38,979 nt of DNA from Micromonospora craterilacus. GTDB lineage: Bacteria; Actinomycetota; Actinomycetes; Mycobacteriales; Micromonosporaceae. Positions 24,054 to 31,125 of this stretch are shown piece after piece (position 1 is the first letter of the stretch; each line of letters begins with the position of its first letter). Location of the stretch: positions 1 through 38,979 of the forward strand of contig NZ_POTY01000029.1 in NCBI RefSeq assembly GCF_003236315.1. Direction: 5' to 3'. Position numbers and translations under genes: made by a program. The notes beneath the pieces were generated by a model that made no database searches, was not told the origin of the DNA, and was given only the letters and a program-made list of their open reading frames with translations.

Positions 24054-24422
24054 ATGCTCGACCATCTCGGCATCCAGGTCCGTGACCTCGACGCCAGCAT
24101 CTCGTTCTACGACGCGGTCCTCGCCACGCTCGACGCCCGGCGGATGCTGCAATATCCGGAGGCCGTCGGCTACGGCAGCGCCAAACCGGACTTCTGGCTC
24201 AGCCCGGCCCCCGGCGACGGCACCGGCCACGAGAGCCACATCGCGTTCACCGCGCCCGACCGGGCGGCGGTGCGGGCGTTCCACGACGCGGCGGTGGCCG
24301 CCGGTGCGGAGGTGCTGCACGCGCCCCGGGTCTGGCCGGAATACCACGCCACCTACTTCGGCGCGTTCGTCCGCGACCCGGACGGCAACAACGTCGAGGC
24401 GGTCTGCCACACACCCGAGTGA
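24054..24422 (+). CDS. VOC-family protein, single-module type
   Basis: A 122-residue VOC protein. It starts MLDHLGIQVRDLDASISFYD and ends FGAFVRDPDGNNVEAVCH, the common glyoxalase-like pattern in which the N-terminal His and C-terminal Glu are metal ligands. CGGAGGC precedes ATG 24054. It is transcribed divergently from the ECF42 sigma gene, with 126 bases between. This type is often annotated as a glyoxalase or bleomycin-resistance protein without proof of substrate. It ends 7 bases from the convergent membrane protein gene. Confidence 0.88.
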   Translation: MLDHLGIQVRDLDASISFYDAVLATLDARRMLQYPEAVGYGSAKPDFWLSPAPGDGTGHESHIAFTAPDRAAVRAFHDAAVAAGAEVLHAPRVWPEYHATYFGAFVRDPDGNNVEAVCHTPE

Positions 24423-24429
24423 GCGCCGG

Positions 24430-25539
24430 TCAGCTCCAGACGGTGCGCCGGACGCCGCCGTGTGCCCCGCAGGCGCGGGGGCTGCCGCCGGCCAGGCTGA
24501 CCTTCCCGTTCTCGCACTGCACCAGGTAGCCCCGGCCGTCCCAGAACCCGGGCACGCAGTCGAAGTGGTCGCAGACCTCACGGGGCGGCTTCCGGATCCG
24601 CTCGCCGCTGCAGAAGTCGTACCCCATCGGGTTGGCCGGGGCGCCGCAGCGCCGCTCGGGTTTCGGGCTGGCCCGGTGCGGCTTGGGTGAACCGGTGGCC
24701 CGTGGGGTTTTCGACGCGGCGGCGGCCGGTGCGGCGGCAGCGGCCAGTTCCGGGCCGGTCCGGTCCGAGGGGCCGGAGTTGGCCAACGCCAGCGGCACCA
24801 TCACGGCGAGGGCGGCGGCGACCACGGCGGTCCGCCGGCCGCCGGGGATCAGCGCGGAAAGCCGGGCCTGACCGGGCGTGGCGATGCCCGGCCGGCTCGG
24901 CCGTAGCCGGGCGTGTTCCGCGATCAGCTCGTCGAGCTGGGTGATGACCGCCTGGCGCTGCTCGATGGCGTCGGCGAAGGCCAGGGTGAGCACGAACCGG
25001 AACTCGTGCGCGGCGTCGGCGCGCAGCAGCACCCCGGAGGTACGCCGCCGGTCCAGCACCTGGATCAGGGTCACCGGCGCGTGCGGGTCGTGCGCGAGCC
25101 CGGTCATCCGCCCGTACGCCCAGTCGCGCCGGCCCCGCCCGCCGAGCAGGACCAGCCGGCGGTTGGTGATCACCGCCATTCCGGCGTCGGCGACCCGGAC
25201 CCCGTCGGGGCAGCGGGAACGCAGCCGGCTGGTCCGCTCGCCGACGGTCAGGTCGGGAGCGGGCAGGACGGCGGTGTGCCGCACCTCGACCAGCTGCGCG
25301 GCCGGCACCACCCGGAGCACCACCTCGTCGGGGGCGAGTTCCAGCGGGAGCCCGTCCCCCGCCCCGACCGAGCCGTGGCACTGCTCGGCGAGCGAACGCA
25401 GGCGGCGCAGTTCGTCGTCGCGTCGTCGCCAGGTGCCCTCGGCGCTGCGGAACAGCCGCAGCCGGCGCTCGTTCTGCCGGCGCGCCCACCGGTACCGCCA
25501 TGTCGAACCCGTCGAACCCGTCGAATCAGTCCTTGCCAC
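24430..25539 (-). CDS. Membrane protein: PH-like domain, one TM helix, short stalk, six-Cys extracellular domain (copy 2)
   Basis: A 369-residue paralogue of the protein at 7953-9284. The start is GTG 25539, set by GAAGGAG five bases upstream. The order is the same: an Arg-rich helical N-terminus, a PH-like region (MAVITNRRLVLLGGRGRRDWAYG), a transmembrane helix near residue 270 (VVAAALAVMVPLALA), a Pro/Lys/Ala stalk and a C-terminal domain. The six Cys have exactly the spacing of copy 1 (x10, x12, x3, x13, x14), from CGAPANPMGYDFC to CGAHGG. The stalk is shorter and lacks the 21-bp repeats. The two share far more in the PH-like and Cys-rich domains than in the stalk. Function unknown. Confidence 0.82.
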   Translation of the reverse strand: MARTDSTGSTGSTWRYRWARRQNERRLRLFRSAEGTWRRRDDELRRLRSLAEQCHGSVGAGDGLPLELAPDEVVLRVVPAAQLVEVRHTAVLPAPDLTVGERTSRLRSRCPDGVRVADAGMAVITNRRLVLLGGRGRRDWAYGRMTGLAHDPHAPVTLIQVLDRRRTSGVLLRADAAHEFRFVLTLAFADAIEQRQAVITQLDELIAEHARLRPSRPGIATPGQARLSALIPGGRRTAVVAAALAVMVPLALANSGPSDRTGPELAAAAAPAAAASKTPRATGSPKPHRASPKPERRCGAPANPMGYDFCSGERIRKPPREVCDHFDCVPGFWDGRGYLVQCENGKVSLAGGSPRACGAHGGVRRTVWS

Positions 25540-25718
25540 GCCGACTCCTTCGCCGCGCATGCCACCAACCGCAGGCCACCAAATGGGGTGTCACAGTGTT
25601 AACGGCTCCGGGCGCCACGATGGACACGGCCAGCACCGGGCGAATTACCCGATCGGTGGACCAATAAGGACGAGATGGTGGTTTTGCTGCGCCGACGATC
25701 GGCATCCCGGTATGGCCC

Positions 25719-26003
25719 TCAGGGCGACTCGACCGTGCTGATCCGGAACTTGTGGACCTCGGCGCCGACGAGCGCCACCCGCTGCTCCGGCTCCGGTCCG
25801 GAGCCGCGGAAGTCCAACAACTGCTCGTCGGACTCCCACCGCTCGTAGACGTTGATCCGCCCCGGCTCGATCAGGTCTGGGCTGATCGCGAAGTCGATGC
25901 AGCCGGGCGCCGACCGCGCCTGCCGGACGATCTCCTCGCAGGTGGCCAGGTAGTCGTCCCGCTCGGCCGGATCGACGTAGAGCGTGCCGGCGACGATCAA
26001 CAC
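25719..26003 (-). CDS. ABM-domain (antibiotic biosynthesis monooxygenase) protein
   Basis: A 94-residue dimeric alpha-beta-barrel protein. It begins VLIVAGTLYVDPAERDDYL and contains APGCIDFAISPD and INVYERWESDEQLLDF, the usual ABM/YgiN-like landmarks. Members act as cofactor-free monooxygenases on quinols or polyketides, or as haem-degrading enzymes; which applies is unknown. GTG 26003 is chosen because GGAGGT lies six bases upstream; the ATG at 26045 has only a poor ribosome site and would add 14 untypical residues. A hairpin separates it from the MerR gene upstream. Confidence 0.83.
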   Translation of the reverse strand: MLIVAGTLYVDPAERDDYLATCEEIVRQARSAPGCIDFAISPDLIEPGRINVYERWESDEQLLDFRGSGPEPEQRVALVGAEVHKFRISTVESP

Positions 26004-26058
26004 AGCGGGACCTCCGAGAGTCAGGGCATCGACCTTGACAGTCATACCCCGTCACCGG

Positions 26059-26087
26059 CCCCGCCGGGCCCCATCGGCCCGGCGGGG
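26059..26087 (-). terminator. Hairpin between MerR and ABM genes
   Basis: A perfect 12-bp stem (CCCCGCCGGGCC / GGCCCGGCGGGG) with a 5-base loop, downstream of the MerR gene. A second, bulged hairpin (GATCGT at 26095-26100 pairing with ACGATC at 26127-26132, inner CGGCAG/CTGCCG) lies just before it. Confidence 0.75.
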
Positions 26088-26137
26088 TTGCCGTGATCGT
26101 TGGGCTCGGCAGCAGCCGAGCTGCCGACGATCGCAGG

Positions 26138-26896
26138 TCAGGCGCGGGTGATCGCGTTGGCGTGGATCGCCTCCGCCAGGTACCCGGCCAGCCCCGGTGC
26201 CATCGCCTCGTAGTGGGCGGTGAACCGCTCGTCGGCGACGTACATGTCGGCCAGCCCGGTGTGGATCTCGTACGAGCACTCGTAGAACCATCGGCTGATC
26301 TGCTGCCGGTGCTCCTCGGCCAACTCCATCGCCGCCGGGCCGTGCGCCGGCGCACCCGAGCCCATCAGCGCGACGATCCGCCGCCCCCAGTCCTCGTTCT
26401 CGGCCTTGATCCGCAGCCAGTCCTCCTTGGTGTGGCCCGCCACCCGCCGGTTGGACTCCTGGTACGCCGCACTGCCACCCCACCGCTGCTCCGCCTCCTC
26501 GGCGTGCGCCTCCGGGTCGAAGTCACCGAACACCTCGAAGCGCTCCTGCGGGGTCAGTCGGATGTTCAACTTGCTCGCCTCCATCGCGAACTCGATCGCC
26601 GCGACCATCTCCTGCAACCGCTTGATCCGCACCGTCAGCAGTTCGTGCTGCCGGCGCAGGTGCGCGCCCGGGTCGCTCGCCGGCTCATCGAGGATCACGG
26701 CGATCTCTTCCAGCGGGAACCCCAGCTCGCGGTAGTACCGGATCAGCTGCAACCGCTCCAGGTCCGCATCCTCGTAACGGCGATAGCCCGCCCCGGTGCG
26801 CCCGCTCGGCGACAGCAACCCGATCTCGTCGTAGTGGTGCAACGCCCGTACGGTCACCCCGGCGAGCTTGGCCACCTGACCCACCGTGTACGCCAT
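26138..26896 (-). CDS. TipA-like MerR-family regulator
   Basis: A 252-residue protein. Residues 1-70 are the MerR winged helix (MAYTVGQVAKLAGVTVRALHHYDEIGLL, split here by function: helix-turn-helix then wing RTGAGYRRYEDADLERL). A coiled coil follows (about 75-110). The C-terminal 140 residues match the TipAS ligand-binding domain (ERFEVFGDFDPEAHAEEAEQRW, ending EIHTGLADMYVADERF). TipA of Streptomyces binds thiopeptide antibiotics and activates its own promoter. Recognition of a peptide or hydrophobic compound is inferred. ATG 26896 has GGAAGGGAGGG upstream, inside a small inverted repeat. No transporter is adjacent. Confidence 0.88.
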   Translation of the reverse strand: MAYTVGQVAKLAGVTVRALHHYDEIGLLSPSGRTGAGYRRYEDADLERLQLIRYYRELGFPLEEIAVILDEPASDPGAHLRRQHELLTVRIKRLQEMVAAIEFAMEASKLNIRLTPQERFEVFGDFDPEAHAEEAEQRWGGSAAYQESNRRVAGHTKEDWLRIKAENEDWGRRIVALMGSGAPAHGPAAMELAEEHRQQISRWFYECSYEIHTGLADMYVADERFTAHYEAMAPGLAGYLAEAIHANAITRA

Positions 26897-26918
26897 GGTT
26901 CCCTCCCTTCCGGGAACC
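26897..26918 (-). promoter_or_regulatory. Inverted repeat around the MerR ribosome site
   Basis: GGTTCCC (26897-26903) and GGGAACC (26912-26918) are perfect complements with 8 bases between. On the transcript this hairpin directly precedes AUG and encloses the ribosome site. It may be an operator or an RNA structure that limits translation. Confidence 0.55.
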
Positions 26919-26934
26919 ACGCTCCCGCCTGCCG

Positions 26935-29262
26935 TTACGTGAGGGTCAAGTCCGATTCTGCGACGCCGGTCACCTGCGGCGGGACGGGCTGGGCCAGGAC
27001 GCTACGCAGTTCGGCCAGGGCGGCGGGGCGACCGTACCGGTAGCCCTGCCCCTGCACGCAGCCGATCGCGGCCACCGCGTCGTGCTGCCGGTCGGTCTCC
27101 ACCCCCTCGGCCACCACACCCAGGTCGAACGCGCCGGCCAGCCGGGTGACCATCTCCACCGTCGCGTACGCCCGGGTGTCCTCGGAGATCCGGGCCACGA
27201 ACGAACGGTCGATCTTCAACTCGGTGGCCGGAATCCGATGCAGGTAGCTCAGCGACGAGTACCCGGTGCCGAAGTCGTCGATGGCGATCCGGATGCCCAG
27301 CTCCCGCAGCTGACCGAGCCGGTCGAGGACCTCGTCGCTGCCCTCGATCAGCGCCGACTCGGTCAACTCCAGGGTCAGCGCCCGGGGTGCCAGCCCCGCC
27401 CCCGCGGTGGCCTCGGTGACCGTGGCGATCAAATCCGGCCGGCGCAGGTGCGCCGCGGCGATGTTCACCGCCACCGTCGCCGTCGGGACCCCGTCCTGCC
27501 AGGTGGCCGCCGCCCGGCACGCCTCGTGGATCACCCACCGGTCGATCGGCAGGATCAGCCCGGTCTCCTCGGCCAACGGCAGGAACCGGGCCGGGCTGAG
27601 CATGCCCAGCTGCGGGTGCCGCCACCGCACCAGCGCCTCCGCGCTGCGCACCGCCCCGGTGGCCAGGTCCACGATCGGCTGGAACTCCAGGTGCAGCTGC
27701 TCCTCGTCGACCGCCCGCCGCAGGTCGGCGATCAGCTCCGCCCGGCTCACCGCCGACTCCCGCAGCACCGGCGTGCACCGGCGGTACGCGGACTTGCCCG
27801 CCGCCTTCGCCGCGTACATGGCGATGTCGGCGTCGCGCAGCAGATCGGTGTACGTGATGTGCTGCGGGCCGTACTCGGCGATGCCGATGCTCGCCGACGG
27901 GTGCACCCCGACGACCTCCTCGCCGGCTGACGGTTGCAGCGCCGCCAGCAGCCGCTCCGCCAGCTGCTCCGGCGTGGCCGGGCGAGCACCGGTGACCAGC
28001 ACGGCGAACTCGTCACCGCCGATCCGGGCGATCATCCCGTCGTCGGCCACCGCCCGGCGCATCCGCCGGGACAGACCGCTCAGCAGGGTGTCTCCGGTGC
28101 TGTGCCCGAACCGGTCGTTGACCTGCTTGAACCCGTCCAGGTCGAGAAGCAGCACGGCGACCGGCTTGGCCCCGCGCAGGGCGGTACGCAACCGGCGGGT
28201 GAACGCCAGCCGGTTGGGCAGCCCGGTGAGCTGGTCGACGTAGGCGAGCTGCCGCAGCCGGGCCACCAGCCGCAGGTTCTCGTTCGCCGCCAGCGCCTGT
28301 CGCAGCCCCAGCGCCGCGAGCAGCGCCATCATCGCCAGGAAGACGGGCAGCGGAGTGTGGCCGTGGGCGTCGCGGGCCAACATGGTCGCCACCACCGCCC
28401 CGCCCACCGGCACGTACGGCAACGCCACCCGCCACCACGGCGGCAACGGCGTCTCGCCCGCCTCGTCGCCGGGGTCGTAGTACGGCGGCGGGGACATCCG
28501 GGTCGCCAGACCGATCAGCAGGTAGCTCAACGGCCAGAGCACGTCGACCGGTGCACCGGCCTGGTAGGTGCCGGCGGCCACCAGGGACACGTACACCGCG
28601 TCGGCCACCACCCGGATGGACAGGCTCACCCCGAGCAGCGTGAGCGGGCGCCACACCGGCCGGCGCGGACCGATCACCGCGACCAGGATGGTCAGCTGCA
28701 TCAGGTCGAACATCGGGTAGAACAGGCCAACGGTGCGCGACGGCTCGTCGAGGTCCGCCGTGACGACGTTACGGAAGATCAGCAGCCAGCCGACCGGGAT
28801 CAGCGCCAACCCGACGATCAGCCCGTCGAGCAGGGTCCGGGCCCGGCCCACCACGGTGCGCGGCGCGGTGACCGAGCAGAGCAGCGCGCCGGTGCCGGTG
28901 AGCAGGCTGGCCGCGAAGATCAGCCCGATCGGCAGGGTGTGCGGCAGGCTGTCACCGATCAGCCGCTGCGAGGTCCACAGTGCCCGGCCGGCGAGGGCCA
29001 ACGCCATCGTGGCCGCGAGCAGGAACCAGAACCGGCGCAGCGACGCCGGATGCCGGCGGGCCGCCCCGACGCAGGCCACCGCGACCCAACCCGCCACCGC
29101 GACCGCACCCAGGTCGCTGACCAGAGCCGCCGCGGGGAGTTCCAGCAGCAGCCAGAGAGCCTCGACGGCGACCACCACGCCCGCGCCGACCAGCCCCGCC
29201 CGACCGGCCCGTTCCGGCCCGGGCGGCCGCGCGGCAGCCTGCTCGACGTCCTTTCGCGACAC
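26935..29262 (-). CDS. Membrane-bound GGDEF-EAL cyclic-di-GMP protein
   Basis: A 775-residue protein from GTG 29262 (GGAG upstream; an earlier frame start at 29340 is less likely). About nine or ten transmembrane helices fill residues 20-320. A GGDEF diguanylate cyclase domain follows (about 340-500), with intact GGDEF at 415-419 and DLDGFKQVND. An EAL phosphodiesterase domain (about 515-765) has EAL at 542-544, ELTES, IDDFGTGYSSL, KIDRSF and VAEGVET. Both catalytic sites therefore look complete, so net activity cannot be predicted. No RxxD inhibitory site is obvious before GGDEF. In actinomycetes c-di-GMP controls development through BldD. Only 38 bases separate it from the MerR gene downstream. 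Confidence 0.9.
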   Translation of the reverse strand: MSRKDVEQAAARPPGPERAGRAGLVGAGVVVAVEALWLLLELPAAALVSDLGAVAVAGWVAVACVGAARRHPASLRRFWFLLAATMALALAGRALWTSQRLIGDSLPHTLPIGLIFAASLLTGTGALLCSVTAPRTVVGRARTLLDGLIVGLALIPVGWLLIFRNVVTADLDEPSRTVGLFYPMFDLMQLTILVAVIGPRRPVWRPLTLLGVSLSIRVVADAVYVSLVAAGTYQAGAPVDVLWPLSYLLIGLATRMSPPPYYDPGDEAGETPLPPWWRVALPYVPVGGAVVATMLARDAHGHTPLPVFLAMMALLAALGLRQALAANENLRLVARLRQLAYVDQLTGLPNRLAFTRRLRTALRGAKPVAVLLLDLDGFKQVNDRFGHSTGDTLLSGLSRRMRRAVADDGMIARIGGDEFAVLVTGARPATPEQLAERLLAALQPSAGEEVVGVHPSASIGIAEYGPQHITYTDLLRDADIAMYAAKAAGKSAYRRCTPVLRESAVSRAELIADLRRAVDEEQLHLEFQPIVDLATGAVRSAEALVRWRHPQLGMLSPARFLPLAEETGLILPIDRWVIHEACRAAATWQDGVPTATVAVNIAAAHLRRPDLIATVTEATAGAGLAPRALTLELTESALIEGSDEVLDRLGQLRELGIRIAIDDFGTGYSSLSYLHRIPATELKIDRSFVARISEDTRAYATVEMVTRLAGAFDLGVVAEGVETDRQHDAVAAIGCVQGQGYRYGRPAALAELRSVLAQPVPPQVTGVAESDLTLT

Positions 29263-29456
29263 AGTGATCGCTCCGGCTCTCTCTCGTACGCACCCTCGAC
29301 GGCGAGGCCCGGTCCTGGCAAACCCCGAAAGCCTAGCCACGCGGGCAACCGCCCCGCCAGATCCGCCGGTACGGAGTCCGCAACCCGACGGCCATTCGTT
29401 GATCCGAATCCGTCACGGCAGCCCGCCGACGCCGGCCGGGGCACCGACGCGCACGG

Positions 29457-30983
29457 TCAGGCCCACGCCTCGTCGGGCTCGGGCTCGGGCGGCGGGGCAC
29501 CGTCGGCGACCGCCGCCGGACCGACGTCGGGCGGGCCGCCGTGGGTCCACGGGGTCTCCTCCACCGCCGGGAACGCCCCGCTCGGCACGTACGCCTCGCT
29601 CAGCGTGGTGTAGCACAACCGTTGCCCCACCTCGGGCACGCTGCCCGGGGTGGCGGTCAGCCCCCGACCCATCCCGCCGGAGAGTTCCAGCACCACCTCG
29701 GTCTTGCCGTCGGCCGTCGGGGTGACGAAGACGACCCGGGCCTTCTGCCCAGGTCGGGCCGGGCTGCACAGGCTCGCGCCCACCGGCACCAGCACCGGCT
29801 CGGTGGTCACCAGCTGGATCCGCGGGCGCAGCACCGGCCGCCGGCCGCTGTCGTCCACCCGCGCCGGATCGGCCAGCACCACCTCGCCGACGAACGCCTC
29901 ACCGGTCAGCCGGTACTCCGCCAGCACCAGCGGATCGTCGTAGGCGCGCTGCACCGCGTACGTCGCCGCGGCCCGCTCCAGGCGGTGCAGCCGGGCAGCC
30001 GCCGCCACGGCACCGTCGCGGCGCGGCTGCGGCGCACCACCCTCGTCGATGTGCTCGCTCTGGGCGGTGAAGGCGTCCCGGTCGCCGTCCCAGCGCCCGG
30101 CCACCCTGGCCCCCGGCGGCAGGGCGCGCAGCAACCCCAGGCCGCGCCACATCAGGTCCCAGGTGGGCGTCAGCTGGTCGCGCAGCAGCCGCTCCAGCCG
30201 CGCGTACGCCTCGACCCGGGCCGCCTCGTCGTCGCCGGCCGCGGCGTACGCCTCGACGGCCGGGGCGAGCAGCCGGTTGTCGAAGCCGGGATCGGTCGCC
30301 GGGCCGGCCGGCGGGCAGACCGACGGGTCCTCGGCCCGGGCCGCCGCCCCGGCACCGGTCAGCCCGGCCGGCGGGGCGATCCACCCGAGCAACGCCGGCA
30401 GGTGCAGGTCCTCCACCGCGCTCTGCCCGGTCGCCCAGTGCAGCGTCAACGCCTGCGTCATCGCCAGCAGTGCCGACGAGCCGGGATGTTCGGCCCGCTC
30501 GGCGAAGAAGGTCAGCCAGCGCCCCAGCAGCGGCACCTCCGGGGGCACCGGATACTCCCCGTCCACCCGACGGAACCGGGTGGACCGGCCCAGCAGGCGC
30601 AGGAACGTCACCCCGGCCGGGTTCGGCACCAGCAGCTGCGGCGCGTCGAGGTACCGGTACCGCACGTCCCGCCCCCGGTCCACGGCCACCGCCTCGGTGG
30701 CGCCCCGGTGCCCGGCCAGGTACGGCAGCACGGTCGCGGCCAGCTCGGCCGCGAACGCGAACCGCTGGTCCCGGTTACGCGGCTGCGGCACGATCAGCAG
30801 CCGGCCCTCGCCCGGCGCCGCGCCGACCATCGCGGCCAGCGGCGCGTTCGCCTCACCGGCCATCGCCAACGGCACCAGCACCAGCGGTCGCCTCGACAGG
30901 TGCAGGTGCCGAACGGTGGCCACCGGCTGGGCCGCCCCGGCCGCCACCGCCTGGGCCGCCGCCAACGCCCGCAACGTGCTCAT
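29457..30983 (-). CDS. Unknown 508-residue protein, partner of the Fe-S nuclease
   Basis: I do not recognise the family. It has no signal peptide or transmembrane helix. The N-terminal 100 residues are Ala-rich with mixed alpha/beta character (RLLIVPQPRNRDQRFAFAAEL), the middle is helical (DNRLLAPAVEAYAAAG), and the C-terminal third looks beta-rich (LRPRIQLVTTEPVLVPVG, KARVVFVTPTADGKTEVVLEL), possibly an OB-like nucleic-acid-binding fold. The tail is acidic and Pro-rich (PEPEPDEAWA). ATG 30983 overlaps the stop of a 24-codon repeat-encoded frame as ATGA, and its ribosome site GGAGGGAAGG lies within that repeat. It is linked through two such units to the nuclease gene, so joint function is likely. 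Confidence 0.75.
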   Translation of the reverse strand: MSTLRALAAAQAVAAGAAQPVATVRHLHLSRRPLVLVPLAMAGEANAPLAAMVGAAPGEGRLLIVPQPRNRDQRFAFAAELAATVLPYLAGHRGATEAVAVDRGRDVRYRYLDAPQLLVPNPAGVTFLRLLGRSTRFRRVDGEYPVPPEVPLLGRWLTFFAERAEHPGSSALLAMTQALTLHWATGQSAVEDLHLPALLGWIAPPAGLTGAGAAARAEDPSVCPPAGPATDPGFDNRLLAPAVEAYAAAGDDEAARVEAYARLERLLRDQLTPTWDLMWRGLGLLRALPPGARVAGRWDGDRDAFTAQSEHIDEGGAPQPRRDGAVAAAARLHRLERAAATYAVQRAYDDPLVLAEYRLTGEAFVGEVVLADPARVDDSGRRPVLRPRIQLVTTEPVLVPVGASLCSPARPGQKARVVFVTPTADGKTEVVLELSGGMGRGLTATPGSVPEVGQRLCYTTLSEAYVPSGAFPAVEETPWTHGGPPDVGPAAVADGAPPPEPEPDEAWA

Positions 30984-31054
30984 GCCTTCCCTCCGCTGCG
31001 CTGCGGGTCGGCATTTTCCCGGCGCTGATGATTCGCTCGCCGCGGCTCGCTCAC
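30980..31054 (-). CDS. 24-codon mini-frame in second 71-bp repeat unit
   Basis: It runs from GTG 31054 to a TGA that overlaps the ATG of the 508-residue gene. The product begins MSEPRRANHQ and is basic. It is nearly identical to the neighbouring mini-frame. It may serve only as a translation relay and not as a functional peptide. Confidence 0.35.
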   Translation of the reverse strand: MSEPRRANHQRRENADPQRSGGKA

Positions 31055-31122
31055 GCCTTCCCTCCGCTGCGCTGCGGGTCGGCACTTTCCCGGCGCTGAT
31101 GATTCGCTCGCTGCGGCTCGCT
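30981..31122 (+). repeat. Two tandem 71-bp repeats between the nuclease gene and its partner
   Basis: Copies at 30981-31051 and 31052-31122 differ at about three bases. Each carries, on the minus strand, a start codon at one end, a 24-codon frame and a ribosome site GGAGGGAAGG at the other end. The same style of sequence is, to my recollection, dispersed in Micromonospora-type genomes. Confidence 0.92.
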
Positions 31123-31125
31123 CAT
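31051..31125 (-). CDS. 24-codon mini-frame in first 71-bp repeat unit
   Basis: It runs from ATG 31125, which overlaps the nuclease stop (ATGA), to a TGA that overlaps GTG 31054 of the next unit. The product begins MSEPQRANHQ. As 71 is not a multiple of three, each unit shifts frame by one step, exactly as the overlapping stop-start chain requires. Confidence 0.35.
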   Translation of the reverse strand: MSEPQRANHQRRESADPQRSGGKA

